Positions 1 to 13,800 of a stretch of DNA of 64,000 bases are shown piece by piece. The stretch is taken from NCBI GenBank assembly GCA_965153355.1, contig OZ231126.1, positions 6,510,001 through 6,574,000 on the forward strand, in the 5' to 3' direction. Both the position numbers and the translations under genes were made by a program. The notes under the pieces are model-generated. The model saw nothing but the letters and a program-made list of their open reading frames with translations, was not told where the DNA came from and did not search any database. Positions within the stretch are counted from its first letter, which is position 1, and the number at the start of each line of letters is the position of its first letter. Origin of the DNA: Flaccisagitta enflata. Lineage: Eukaryota > Chaetognatha > Sagittoidea > Aphragmophora.

Positions 1-293
1 CCTCTCCGGTATCCTTCCCCCACCTTGCCGCGACATATGTGGTCTGTTGAGAGTTGGTCGTGTATTACCCTTAACCCCCCTTCTTCTCTACCCCCCACCC
101 CCTTGCGGCGACATCTGTGGTGTGTTGATAGAGTAGGGCCTGCACGACTCTATTACCCCCCCCTTCCTCTCTACAAGCCCCCCCCCCCTTGCCGCGACAT
201 CTGTGTTCTATTGATAGAGTTTTGTGTGTCTTACCCCTAACCCCCCTCCTCTCTAGCCCCTTCCCCCCCTTTGCCGCGACATCTGTGGTAGGG
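1..293. repeat. 80-bp minisatellite, left part
   Basis: Tandem units of about 80 bp share a core close to CGCGACATCTGTG, then GTTGATAGAG, then a C-rich stretch (CTCTACCCC). The same array resumes at 1711. The open frames running through it are repeat translations, not genes. Confidence 0.85.
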
Positions 294-1710
294 CCAACGG
301 TTTTTGCATCAAATCAATTGAACACCCCAGCCTGCAGCTTTTTTAAACAGACTATGTCTATACTGTTGAAAACTACTCGCTATATGACTTTTCTCCGTGA
401 TTCAGAGGTGCCAGATTTGATATTTTGATCATAACTTGCTGGTGGTTGTGGTAGAAATGTCAAATTTAGGTCATTTTGGCCACCAAATTGAGCCACTTAG
501 CCTTAGAAATCAAACCATAAAATCCATGAGATTTTAAAACTAGAACTCAAGATCTCACTAGTGGTGCAATCCGCATGTTTCTATCGTTTTTTGTTTAGAT
601 TTGAGATCATTTCTGATGAAAGCGGTTTGAAGGGAAAATTGCGGTTTTTATTAGTGGCAATTTTGACATTTTCCACATTTCAATTTTCGCGGTTTTGATA
701 GACAATTGCATAATTGGTGATCAAATTGAAGAGTTTTCCTGTTCTGCTGATGGTGTGGCTTTGATCGATATTCCCAATTTTAGAGACTGTAAAGCAGGTG
801 CAAAGTCGATTTTTTTGCAAATTGTCATTTTGGATGAAAATTAGGCCACTTCCAATTTATAAGAAGACTTAAAATTCATGAGCAAAAAAAGTACTGCTCA
901 GGAGCACCAGTGGTAATCGGCGCAATAAGTTTTTGCATTTAGATTTTATAGAACTTCAAAGATCTAAGGGTATGTCAAAATAACAATTTTTGGGTATTTT
1001 AATCTTTGAAGTTCTATAAAATCTAAATGCAAAAACATATTGACACGCCGATTGCACCACTGGTTAGCTCCTGAGCAGTACTTTATTTTGCTCATGGATT
1101 TTAAGTCTTTTTATGAATTGGAAGTGGCCTAATTTTTCATCCAAAATTGACCAATTTGCAAAAAAATTGATTTTTTTGCACCTGCTTCTACAGTCTCTAA
1201 AAATTTTTTGGGGGGAATATCGATCAAAAATTTTTTTACCATCAGCTAGAACAGGAAAAACTCTTCAATTTGATCACCAATTTTATGCAGATTGGTCCAT
1301 CCAAAGCCGCGAAATATTGAAATTTGTGAAAAATGTCAAAATTGCCACTGAAATTGAAGCTGCCATTTTCCCTTCAAACCCTTTTGTCTTTGAAATGCTC
1401 TCAAATCTAAACGAAAAATGATAGAAACATGCGGATTGCACCACTAGTGAGATCTTGAGCTCTAGTTTTAAAATCTCATGGATTTTAGGTTTGATTTCTA
1501 AGGCTAAGTGGCTCAATTTGGTGGCCAAAATGACCTAAATTTGACATTTTTACCACAACCACCATCAAGTTATGATCAAAATATCAAATCTGGCACCTCT
1601 AAATCATGGAGAAAAGTCATATAGCCAGTAGTTTTCAACAGTATACACATAGTCTGTTTAAAAAAGCTGCAGGCTGGGGTGTTCAATTAATTTGATGCAA
1701 AAACCGTTGG
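294..1710. mobile_element. Foldback (long inverted repeat) element
   Basis: The block starts CCAACGGTTTTTGCATCAA and ends with its complement TTGATGCAAAAACCGTTGG. The two arms (about 294-975 and 1000-1710) mirror each other over nearly their whole length with scattered mismatches. A short centre of about 35 bases separates them near 964-1003. It sits inside the 80-bp minisatellite, which continues on both sides, so it looks inserted. No transposase frame is visible. The open frames at 1113-1421 and 1283-1528 lie in the right arm and look like chance. Confidence 0.8.
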
Positions 1711-2190
1711 TCTATTGATAGAGTTGGGATGTATTACCCCTAAGCCCCCCTCCTCTCTACCCCTTCCCCCTTGCCGCGACAACTGTGTTCTGTTGATACA
1801 GTTGGTTGTGTATTACCCCTTACCCCCCTCCCCCTCCTCTCTACCCCTTCCCCCCCCCCCTTGCAGCGACATCTGTGGTGTGTTGATACAGTTGGTTGTG
1901 TATTACCCCTAACCCCCCTCCCCCTCCTCTCTACCCCTTCCCCCCCTTGCCGCGACATCTGTGTTCTGTTGATAGAGTTTGGCCTGCATAACTCTATTAC
2001 CCCCCCCCCCCTTCTTCTCTACCCCTCCCCTCTCCTTGCCGCGACATCTGTGTTCTGTTGATAGAGTTGGGCCTGCATTACTCTATTACCCCCCCTTCTT
2101 CTCTACCCCTCCCCTCTCCTTGCCGCGACATCTGTGGTGTGTTGATAGAGTTGGGCGTGTTTCGCCCGATTGTCCACCATTCGAGGCGTG
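1711..2190. repeat. 80-bp minisatellite, right part
   Basis: This continues the array at 1-293, with about five more units carrying the same GTTGATAGAGTTGGGCCTG and C-rich segments. Confidence 0.85.
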
Positions 2191-2670
2191 GCAAGACGGC
2201 GTCCCAGAAGGCTGAGGCAACATTCCGCGTCTCCACTCTGGGAGGGAATTAGACTGAAATGATGCAATTGAAATCAATTATCTGACAAAAAATGTAAACC
2301 CTGCTGTAATTTTGGTTGGAAAGCAGACTGAATTGACATAATTGAGAAGAATTATTTGACAAGTAAAGCAAGTGTGCTTATTAATCTCAAAACTTTTGCA
2401 ATACTTTGCAGGGTAGCTTAAGATTTTTTACCAAGTTCATATATTTCTTGTATGACGCTACTTTAGAATGCACATTAACTAATAAATGATACAAACAAAA
2501 CTGTCAGAAAGAGATAAAACATAAGTTTTATAAAAGTTATATCAAAATGTTACATATAATAAAGCAGATTATAAATAAGTTTCCTGATGCTTCTTTTGAG
2601 CAAAGACTATCCCGCACTTACGCAACCTCCCATGCGATTGTTCCTATTTTGAGACTGCGCGTCAGTCGTC
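2191..2670. other. Unassigned AT-rich sequence
   Basis: I see no coding region or repeat here. It separates the 80-bp and 64-bp arrays. Confidence 0.6.
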
Positions 2671-3700
2671 AGTCGTCACTGCCACCAAACTCATGATAAT
2701 GATAGTCACAACTATTTCTGTGATGCCATACGCCATCACACAGCGCCACCAAACTCATGATATTGATTGTCACAACTATCTCTGTGACGCCATACGCCAT
2801 CACACAGCGCCACCAAACTCATGATAATGATTGTCACATATGTTTTTGTGATGCCATACAGCATCACACAGCGCCACCAAACTAATGGTTATAATTGTCA
2901 CAACCATTTTTGTGACGTCATACGCCATCACACAGCGCCACCAAACTCATGATAATGATTGTCACAACTATTTCTGTGACGCCATACGCCATCACACAGC
3001 GCCACCAAACTCATGATAATGATTGTCACAACTATTTCTGTGACGCCATACGCCATCACACAGCGCCACCAAACTCATGATAATGATTGTCACAACTATT
3101 TCTGTGACGCCATACGCCATCACACAGCGCCACCAAACTCATGATAATGATTGTCACAACTATTTCTGTGACGCCATACGCCATCACACAGCGCCACCAA
3201 ACTAATGATAATGATTGTCACAACTATTTCTGTGACGTCATACGCCATCAAACAGCGCCACCCAACTCATGGTAATAATTGTCACAACTATTTCTGTAAC
3301 GCCATACGCCATCAAACAGCGCCACCAAACTCATGATAATGACTGTCACAACTATTTCTGTGACGCCATACGCCATCACACAGCGCCACCAAACTCATGA
3401 TAATGGTTGTCACTACTATTTCTTTGACGCCATACGCCATCACACAGCGCCACCAAACTCATGATAATGATTGTCACAACTATTTCTGTGACGTCATACG
3501 CCATCAAACAGCGCCACCCAACTCATGGTAATAATTGTCACAACCAGTTTTGTGACGTCATACGCACTCTCACAGCGCCACTGAACTCATGATAATAATT
3601 GTCACGACTATTTTTGTGACGCCATACGCCATCTCACAGCGCCACCAAACTCATGATAATAACTGTCACAACTATTTTTGTGATGTCATACGTCGAGGTG
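2671..3700. repeat. 64-bp satellite-like array
   Basis: About 16 tandem units of 64 bp carry the core GCGCCACCAAACTCATGATA followed by TTGTCACAACTATTTCTGTG and ACGCCATACGCCATCACACA. The period was measured from successive GCGCC starts (2743, 2807). Copies differ by a few bases each. The array resumes at 4394. Confidence 0.9.
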
Positions 3701-4393
3701 CAAATGAAGATAAAATTTCGGTTTCAGTCTCTTTTCATAACAATATTCATGATTATCTTATAATTTTTTTTAATGAAATTTGTAATTTTGTTGTTTGATA
3801 TCATTTCATTAGGAAAAGAAACCCTTGTATAATAAAGGTATTGCTTTTTTTTATTGACAAAGACAAGAAAGAATTACTGAAAATAATAGATTCCTCAAAA
3901 ATAGTCGTGCAAAAATTCAAAATCTGTGAAGGGAAAATTTTAAGTCTTGAACATATTGAACCATTATGCATTTCTGAGAACATGGCCCTTATCTTATATG
4001 TTCTTAGAATGAGGCTAGGTTTTTGAAAATGCAAAATTTTATAATTAGAGAGAGTCTTAGAATTTTCCCTGAGACAAGTCAAGTTGTAAAAATAAATTTT
4101 TTTTGGATTTCCTTCTTTTTAGTTGCGGACACGCAACTCTATAAGAGGCTTTGTCCGTCCGTCCATCCGTCCGCCCGTCCGTCCGTCCGTCCGTTGGTTG
4201 GTTGGTCCATGGACACGAGTCGAAAAGTGAGGAAACAAGTGTTTTAGATGTTTTTTGTGCATGTGAATGGGGGACTTGCAAAACAATATAACATGACAAT
4301 TATATTCATTGATGAAAAAAGTCTAAATAAGTAAAATTTAAAATATTGAAAAAATGTTTTGACTCCTCTAATTTGGTCTTCGTTTGCACCTTG
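3694..4393. mobile_element. Insertion in the 64-bp array
   Basis: About 700 bp interrupt the 64-bp array. Its ends are short inverted repeats: AGGTGCAAATGAAGA on the left and TCTTCGTTTGCACCT on the right (one mismatch). Inside are an imperfect inverted repeat (about 3925-4070) and a copy of the covarying-hairpin family (4116-4265). No transposase is visible. A related insertion is at 32236-32640. Confidence 0.6.
4116..4265 (+). mobile_element. Covarying-hairpin element, tail lost
   Basis: After a T-run the head hairpin AGTTGCG-GACA-CGCAACT (4121-4138) is followed by CTATAAGAGGCTTTGTCC and a (GTCC)n tract, then a stretch homologous to 37330-37501. The tail word and tail hairpin are missing. 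Confidence 0.7.
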
Positions 4394-4552
4394 ACATACG
4401 CCATCACACAGCGCCACCAAACTCATGATAATGATTGTCACAACTATTTCTGTGACGCCATACGCCATCACACAGCGCCACCAAACTCATGATAATAATT
4501 GTCACAACCATTTTTTCAATGCCATATGCCATCTCACAGCGCCATCAATGTC
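4394..4552. repeat. 64-bp array, continuation
   Basis: About 2.4 further units of the 64-bp array lie on the far side of the insertion. Confidence 0.85.
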
Positions 4553-5290
4553 ATTGATAACTGAATGATGGAATTGAATGAACGGATGGATCAATGAATG
4601 AATAATTGAATGAATGACTAACCTGCATCATATGCCATCTTCCCCTTCACTATCTCCATTATTTGTTCATTTCTGTCCGTGGGCCATTGCACATGCAACA
4701 TGTTTGCAAGTCAGTCTTTACTGATCTAACAGCATCACAGTATCACATTTTTTCCTGGCGACACCATAGGTTGTAACAAGCCACAAGACTGACCGTGGGT
4801 TTGTTAGTTGGTTGGTGTGTCTGTCATTGCATTCCTTGGCCTACAAAGCCTTGATCTGTTTGTTATCAAATATTCATGTCGATCGGTTAGTTAGTCGGTT
4901 GGTTTGTCTGTCAGTGCATTCATTGGCCCTACAAGGCCTCGCTGTATTAGTTATTAAATATTCAAGTTTAAAACTAAAAGATATTATAAATCTGAATCTC
5001 TTACGTTGTCGTTGTAATCAATAATGAATCGTAATCAAAAATGAATCATTTCGTTTAATCCCCTCATGTTCATCTGGGTTAGCTTAAAGCGTGTAATCTG
5101 CGTTGCATCTGTCCTCAGTTGATGTCAGTCTTGTGTGTTTTTCCCAGTTGCTGTATTTCCCCCTCTAACTTTTGTTTCACTTCTTTTAGAGGCTCTACAG
5201 TCCACAGTTAATCGTTCGTCGTTAATCAATAATTGTTTGTTTGGTTGTTCTACATTTCGTTAAATGGTATGTACTAAACTACTGATGTAC
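4553..5290. other. Unassigned, with a duplicated segment
   Basis: An (ATGAATGA)n stretch lies at 4560-4620. Two diverged tandem copies of about 105 bp (about 4800-4970) share GGTTGGTNTGTCTGTCA and CATTCNTTGGCC. I see no gene. Confidence 0.5.
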
Positions 5291-7360
<2,070 letters not shown>

Positions 7361-7393
7361 AACTCTGTCTGTATTGCTGGCTCGTTCCATCTG

Positions 7394-7414
7394 GTGTGTT
7401 TGTGTGTGTGTGTG

Positions 7415-7497
<83 letters not shown>

Positions 7498-7640
7498 GTG
7501 TGTGTGTGTGTGTTCGTGTGTGTGTGTTCGTGTGTGTGTTCGTTTATGTAAGTTGGGAACTGTGTATGTGTGTGTGTTTGTGTCTGTGTATGTATGTATA
7601 TATGTATGTATGTGTATCTATGTATGTGTATGCTTGCTCT
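7394..7640. repeat. (GT)n and (GTAT)n tract
   Basis: About 120 bases of (GT)n with a few CG and TTCG interruptions are followed by a (TATG)n-like stretch. Confidence 0.95.
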
Positions 7641-7695
7641 CTGGATGCGTGGGTGTGCTAGAACTTGCGAGTATGTCATTGTGTGTGGCATAATC

Positions 7696-7777
7696 TATGT
7701 CTGTCCGTCTGTCTGTCTGTCTGTCTGTCTGTCACTGTCTCTCCCTCTTTCTCTCTCTTTCTCTTTCTCTCTCTCTT

Positions 7778-7860
<83 letters not shown>
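7696..7860. repeat. (CTGT)n and (CT)n tract
   Basis: A (CTGT)n block is followed by about 75 bases of (CT)n. Confidence 0.95.
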
Positions 7861-7862
<2 letters not shown>

Positions 7863-8018
7863 CTACTACGCCGAACCCACGTGTCTTCATCTTCTTCTTC
7901 TTTTCTGGTCTTTCGTTGATCGTGTTCCATCGTTCTCATCGCGTTAGTTGTTGTTTTCTCATTCTCATCAACTTACAACTGCAACTTTTTCTATTTTTTC
8001 TCCTACTTTCTTTTCCTT

Positions 8019-8293
8019 TATAAATGCGTCCTCGCATCTCTATAAGAGGGTCTGTCCATCCATCCATCCATCCATCCATCCATCTGTCCGTTGGTCCATT
8101 GCGTCGGTCAGCAAAAAACTCATTTTTCGGCTGTTTTCAGCCGCGGGGATATTTTTAACCGAGTCTGATGCTGTTTGAGGTGCAATAGGAGGGTCGATCT
8201 CTCCATCTGTGTGTCCAAGACACCTGTATAGCGCAAAAGTCAATACACGCAGAGGCACAGTCAGGACGCATTGTTGCCCGGTCAGGCTTGTTT
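8019..8293 (+). mobile_element. Covarying-hairpin element, ATGCG type
   Basis: The head hairpin is ATGCG-TCCT-CGCAT (8024-8037), followed by CTATAAGAGG and (GTCCATCC)n. The tail carries GGACGCATT (8264-8272), the exact inverse of the head word AATGCGTCC (8023-8031). It ends in a small stem GCC-CGGTCA-GGC followed by TTGTTT. The word differs from the AGTCGCG type, but the arrangement is identical. Confidence 0.75.
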
Positions 8294-8299
8294 CTTAAG

Positions 8300-8725
8300 C
8301 GGAGGAAAGAGGGAACTTATTAAGTAGAGTTGGCGGGATGGCGATGATGACTTATAAGGGGGGGGGGGAGAACAGAAAATTGAGGATTGATGGGATGAGG
8401 ATATGGGCCTATGGGGTGGGGGAAGGGAAAATCGATGATCGCTGGGGTGGTGATCGGGGTAACGGTGGGGTGATGATATGGAATGGGGGCCTGGAGGAAG
8501 GGAGGTAAAAGAGGAAATCGGGGGTTGGTGGGTTTATGATGTGAGGGTGATGGTTGTTAAAAATCGGGTATTGTTTGGGGTTATGATATGGGGGATAGCG
8601 GGGGTTGGGGAAAGAAAGCCGGATGGTGTGGAGGATAGCCGGGGGTGGGGGAAAGAAAGCCGGGTGGTGTTGGGGATATCTGGGGGTGGGGGTAAAAGAA
8701 AGCCGGATGGTGTGGGCGCTAGAAT
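8300..8725. repeat. G-rich degenerate minisatellite
   Basis: Units of about 38 bp contain GCCGGATGGTGTGG and GGGGGTGGGGG. The G-runs on this strand could form quadruplexes. Frames crossing it are repeat translations. Confidence 0.75.
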
Positions 8726-8814
8726 TGCGACTTGAGTTTATACTCATCAAGTTTTCTAATTTTCCCTCTCATTTTCTTCTGCTCGTCAGCGAGCTTTTGA
8801 AAAAAAGATATATC

Positions 8815-9015
8815 CAGACACGTACAACTACAAGCGATCCTGTAAGAGACTTCCCGTACGTCCATCTGTCTGATCCTGTACGTCCGTATGTACAAGCGAC
8901 TATATAAGAGACTTCCCGTGCGTCCATCTGTCTGATCCATTCTTAATTCGCGTGTCGAGTATTTCTTAGAAATGCGTATTTCCACCCCCGCTTCACCGCA
9001 TGCGACTGGTGTCAT
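8815..9015 (+). mobile_element. Degenerate covarying-hairpin element
   Basis: Two tandem copies of about 70 bp (TAAGAGACTTCCCG, CGTCCATCTGTCTGATCC) lead into CCACCCCCGC then GCATGCGACTGG, which resembles a tail word. The ends are too eroded to define. Confidence 0.4.
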
Positions 9016-9680
9016 TGAATTTGCTGGTTTTATTTGAATTTTGATTCACTGCGTTTTTGCACATCAGTAAGCGGGCTGGCCTATCTGTTGGTCTGTTGGT
9101 ATTTTTGAAATGATTTGCACAATCTTTTTATGCTCAGAAGTCGTATCCTAACCTTGCTCCTTTAATCTTAGGGCATCTTTGCTTTAATTCCCTTCCTACT
9201 TTCTTCTCGCAACCGCATTTGTATTGTAATGATCTTTCGCCCGGTTTAAAAACTTCAATTCTCTTAAGGCTCGGTTAAACGCAGCGATTAAGCAGCAATT
9301 AAGCAGGGATTAACGGAACACCGAAACACACATTTAGTTGGACAAGAGCCGCCGACACCCCTCCTTACACACCCATGCACAACAGCACAGGTCGAGAAAC
9401 GTGCAACAACATGAAACTCCCATATGGTATCATGAAGCTTACCATATGGATATGGGTGACTGATTTGCGCACGTGGCGAGCCGGAATCTCAATATGTCAA
9501 ATCAGTTCACCTCAACCTCAGCCAGGCCAAAGTCTGACGTAATCATTGACGTCAGATTGGCACAGTTATACAGATCTAACGAACCTTGATGATGCTGAAT
9601 GGGAGTGAATGCTTAACTTAAAAAATTCTCTGACATGTTTGTCGTCCATCATAAGTGTTTAACTTTCAACTTCAAGGTGC
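9016..9680. other. Unassigned; two small palindromes
   Basis: I see no coding region. CCATATGGTA and TACCATATGG form a 10-bp inverted repeat with a 10-base spacer (about 9420-9450). TCTGACGT and ACGTCAGA form another (about 9532-9556). Confidence 0.5.
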
Positions 9681-9682
9681 CG

Positions 9683-9880
9683 TTGTTAGTTGCGAGCTCA
9701 TGACCCTATAACCCGCTATATCCGTTGGATGGTCGGTCGGATGGTAGGTCGGTTGGATCACACTTTGCTTTTTTGGCGTATACAGGCGTTTTTTGCATTA
9801 CTGCTCCTGGCCAGATGCTTGGATGGCCTTTTTTTATCACTGCCCCTGCCCACCCGCACGCGACTTTGGTAGCTTTTTAT
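9683..9880 (+). mobile_element. Covarying-hairpin element, eroded head
   Basis: The head (AGTTGCGAGC, then CTATAACCCGCT) no longer pairs well. (GGTCGGTT)n, the CACTGCTCCTG and CTGCCCCTGCCCACC segments and the tail word GCACGCGACT (9856-9865) are intact. Confidence 0.6.
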
Positions 9881-10270
9881 TCATAAACATTTGAATAGAT
9901 AACTTTTAAAACAAACTAGTGTGGTCTTCTTTTAAATGATTTGTTAGTTTTCTTTAGCGCACAGTGCAGTGACTTCTTCTTTTAAATGATTTATTAGTTT
10001 CCTTTGGCGCATAGTGCAGTGACGCAACCGCGGCCTCATTTGCAATCCATTAACTAAGCTCAAGTTTTCAGCCAACTTTGATGGCAAAATCTGTTTGCTT
10101 TCATTTTTGACGATATTATTTGCTGTAATGAATTTCCAATATCTAGGTCAACAATTAGTGCGCTTGACTTACACTGAGGACGCGTGGCTGCCACATTTCA
10201 GTCACATTAATCAAGATCCTTTACTCTGTACCATCACTTAAAAAAAGAAAAAAGAAAGAAAAAAACAAAC
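9881..10270. other. Unassigned; short direct duplication
   Basis: A segment of about 50 bp containing CTTCTTTTAAATGATTT and CATAGTGCAGTGACG-like sequence occurs twice in tandem (about 9926-10025). Nothing else is recognisable. Confidence 0.5.
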
Positions 10271-10272
10271 AA

Positions 10273-10411
10273 AACAAGGCCAAGTAGGCCAATAAGGTGC
10301 GACGTGTGGATCGTCGAACGAATGCGTTACCGACCAACCGACCGACCGACCAACCAACCAACCGACCGACGGACACAGCCAGTTATAGAGGTGCTTTGTC
10401 GCACCTAAAAA
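10273..10411 (-). mobile_element. Covarying-hairpin element, AGGTGC type
   Basis: Read on the minus strand, the head hairpin (10389-10406) has arms AGGTGC and GCACCT. The word AGGTGCGAC (complement of 10398-10406) recurs inverted near the tail, seen on plus as AGGTGCGAC at 10295-10303. The tail stem GGCC-AAGTA-GGCC and TTGTT follow. The body is (GACC/AACC)n. Confidence 0.75.
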
Positions 10412-11858
10412 TCTCACTATAGGAATAGTCATCTCCATGGAATAATTTTGTATGTCAATTTAATCTTTTCTTTGCAGTGAAATTGAATAACGCGAACTAA
10501 AACAATCCCCATTTATCAACAAACTCAGTTCTGAAACGAATTGGGTCAACCAGGAAAAAGTATCGGATCAGTTATCTGTCAGCGTCAGCGTCATTCGTTC
10601 GCCGTCAATCGTTCAGCTCCATTCTTTTAGCGCAAATTGTTCAGCTTCATTCGTTCAGCGCCGAACGTTCAGCGTCAATCGTTCAGCGCCTCCTATCTCA
10701 TTTCTACTTAATTATACTCCCGTCCTCAATTTCTGTGCTTAAAATTTTATAAAGTCTTTGTCCTGAACATGAATATGTCAAATAATCAATAAATACCGCG
10801 AAGCATAATCGTTTCATTCATCTACTATGTGCACCAATTAAGTAACGAAGTTTTATTCGATAATCGACATCCTCTTCAACATATTCTCCAGTTATTTATA
10901 GAAACCAAAATTTGGGCAAGAAAATTGAAAAGAAAAATAAAACACACGTGAAAACACGAATAAAAGTAATTTGAACCAAAAGAACGTAAAAATTATGGAA
11001 AAAGGAAATTGCTGATTTACAAACTGTGTCTTGTCTTTGAGCAAACAAATCAAAATTAAATCTTAAGCATCCTGTCTCTCTCTACTGTATTTGTCTCCTC
11101 CTTCCCCTCTCAATATCCGTGTTTCTGTGTCATTGGTTTTCTCTATCACCTCTCTATATCCCTTCTGTTGGCGTGCCTTTGATCATCTATCAGATCATCT
11201 GTGGGATCATCAGGAGATCTGCCGGATAATTGGCCGGATGAAATTTTCTAACGTCATGAAACAATCGTTAGCTGCCGGAAGTTATATAATACTATAAAAT
11301 TATCAAAACTCAATTGAACAAAAACATCCGAGGTTATATTGCTTGTGGCCTCTCACTCCCATGATTCCAGCGCTTCGACGATTCCTGTATCATCATTCGT
11401 TTGATAATTTGGGTCAGTAGTCATCGATTATGTACATACGGATCCTATTCCACACTCCATCATACAGAACAACCTCTCTTTCGAGCATCCCTTTCGATTT
11501 TCCCTTCTCGTTAAAATCGTGATACGCTATTCAATGAAATGATCAGATAAAAAAATATCTATTAATTAGCTAAACAGAAAAAAATAGTTCCTTGCTAAAA
11601 ATAAGCTTTTCGTTTTAAAGTGTGCGAATTTCGTCGAACTTTTTCACCTGACTACTCTTTTGCCGAACTTTTTTTCGTATTTCTCATAGTCGTTGATTCA
11701 ATTTTCAATGATGGCAAACTTTCCTCAATCCGCGAAAAGCCGACAGTTTCTTATCAAAGCTTAGATGCATTCAAAGAACATAATTTGTTTTAAAACCAGG
11801 AACACGCCATTCATTTGAAAAGCTAAAAAGTGACGAACTTTTCCATCGTTTCTGCATC
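10412..11858. other. Unassigned region 5' of the Ser-rich gene
   Basis: A short tandem CGTTCAGCGTCAAT-type repeat lies at about 10570-10690. The rest is AT-rich without a convincing exon. The region may hold the promoter and 5' UTR of the 11859 gene; no TATA box stands out. Confidence 0.4.
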
Positions 11859-13458
11859 ATGACTCTCGAAGTCGCTCCTCCGACCTCAATCTCCGTCGAA
11901 AAAAGTTCGGCAAATGATGAAGTTGACGAACTTGTCGTCCATAATTGTAGCAATCCGTCATCAACGCCAGTCACTGTCTCATCCGTTACCTCGTTAGCCC
12001 ATTGTGAACTGTCATCTTCTTCATCCGTCACCCCGTTAGCCCATTGTGAACTGTCAGCTTTTTCATCCAATACCTCGTTAGCCCATTGTGAAGTGTCATC
12101 TTCCTCATCAGTTACCCCGTTAGCCATTTGTGAACTGTCATCAACGCCAGTCACTGTCTCATCCGTTACCTCGTTAGCCAATTGTGAAGTGTCATCTTCC
12201 TCATCCGTCACTCCGTCATCCCACTCAAACTTGTCACTCTCTCCATCTTTCACGTCGTCATCCAAATCTGAGCAACCTCACTCGTCACCCTCATCCACGG
12301 ACGCCCCCTCACCCACCATCTCATCCACCTTCTCAACTCACTCTTCAAATTCTTCCTTCTCCTCAGCCAACCCTTTCTCACTTTTCAACGCCACCGCCGT
12401 TTCCTCCTCCTCGTCCTCCTCTCCCTCGTCATCTTCGTCTTCCTCCTCTTCCTCTTCTTCCTCCTCCTCCTCGTCTTCTAACGACAACGAAACTTACTCC
12501 ACGTGGGGAAGAAGTGACACATTTTGCGTAGAAATAAAGAAGGGCGACGTTCAAAGAAAAGGAGAAATTCCGTTAAGGGTTCGAAAATTGACGAAAATGG
12601 TTTCTACGTCTCGTTTCGATGCAAAAACTGGGCAAAATGTTGATGATGATAATACTCTTGCTACTACGACAACGCTTAATCGCGGTATTATAAAAATCAG
12701 ACGAGATGAGTTTGAAAAAATCAAGTCTGACGGCGATGAAAATATCAAAAACGGTAATGATCGGAAAACAATTCTTGTAACTGATAGGAAACTGATCCAA
12801 AACTGCGACGAAAAATTCCCATCAAGTGATAATCACGAAATTACAGCATTTAATTGTCAAAACATGGCAGCAAACGATGAATACAAAATGGCAGCAAATG
12901 ATAATCAAAAAAAGGCAGCGAAAGTTGATCTCGAAATGACTGTGAATGGCAGTCTAGAAATGGCGACGAACGCCAGTTGGAAACTGACCGCGGACGCGAA
13001 CGCAAACGCAAACGCAAACGCGAACGCGAACGCAAACGCAAACGCAAACGCAAACGCAAACGCAAACGCAAACGCAAACGCAAACGCAAACGCAAACGCG
13101 GACGTCCGTCTAGAGATTACATCAGAGGCCCCTAAGAAAGTTAAATCAAACATCTCGCGAAAAACGACCTCGAACACCCGCCCAAAAAAGTCATCTAACA
13201 TCAATCAAAAAATGACATCCAACATCCATCATAAAGTTACATCAAACACCCACGAGAAAATGACATCAAACACCCGCCAAAAAACGACATCAAACGCCCG
13301 CCAGAAAATGACATCAAACAGCGACGTGAAATTCGATTTTGACGTCGGACGTAAAAACCGGAAGAATGGTCTTTTGTTGGATTTTATCTTCGCTGCCATT
13401 TTTGGCTTCTTCGTATTCGCAGCGCCGCCAAACGTCGACGCGAAACCAACACAAACAT
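11859..13458 (+). CDS. Low-complexity Ser-rich/octapeptide-repeat membrane protein, first coding exon
   Basis: I do not recognise a family. The frame is open from ATG 11859 to a stop at 13593-13595, but a strong donor (CAT|GTATGT at 13459) suggests the exon ends at 13458, giving about 533 residues in phase 1. Residues 35-125 are Ser/Thr-rich, with repeats of about 14 residues (SSSSSVTPLAHCEL type). Poly-Ser follows at about 182-207, then a charged segment (about 215-330). Octapeptides of the form M-A/T-x-N-x-x-x-K run from about 335 to 375 and again over about 420-485, on either side of an (Asn-Ala)n run of roughly 17 units. A hydrophobic helix (LLLDFIFAAIFGFFVFAA) lies near the end after a basic KNRK, suggesting a single-pass membrane protein with the long repeat part cytosolic. 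The frame is also open for about 25 codons upstream, so ATG 11859 may be internal to the exon. Beyond 13458 the frame reads (ATCTATC)n, which supports splicing. The minus-strand frames here are shadows. Confidence 0.6.
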
Positions 13459-13465
13459 GTATGTT

Positions 13466-13590
13466 TTTTTTTGGCTGTCATCATATCTATCATCTATCAT
13501 TTATCATCATATCTATCATCTATCATTTATCATTTATCATCTATCATTTATCATCATATCTATCATCTATTTACCATTTACTCCTCGATA
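13466..13590. repeat. (ATCTATCATTT)n tract
   Basis: A short tandem stretch follows the candidate donor at 13459 and is probably intronic. Confidence 0.8.
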
Positions 13591-13647
13591 ATTGACAGCC
13601 CAACGCGGTCAAGGAGCAGAAAGGGGAATTGGTCTTTTGTTTTCCAG

Positions 13648-13800
13648 CTGAAGAAGACTCTCGCGCGGGTGGGTTTTGGCTGGGGTTTACGTTAGGGTCA
13701 GGGGTTGGGTTAGGCATAGGGATGGGTTTGGGGTTAGGGGTAGGGTCAGAGGTTATGTTAGGGGTGGGGTTAGGGTGAGGGTATGGTTAGGGGTAAGATT
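13648..13800 (+). repeat. Degenerate TTAGGG-like tract; possible second exon
   Basis: A pyrimidine-rich acceptor (CTTTTGTTTTCCAG) ends at 13647. In phase 1 the frame then reads SEEDSRAGGFWLGF and continues as a Gly-Leu-Val stretch to a TGA near 13780. That stretch is a degenerate (GGGTTAGGGGT)n repeat, so I treat it mainly as an interstitial telomere-like tract. Confidence 0.4.

Noticed and set aside
13459-13595. C-terminal extension of the Ser-rich protein (MFFFGCHHIYHLSF and onward)
   Set aside because: It translates an (ATCTATC)n tract directly after a strong GTATGT donor, so it is more likely intron.
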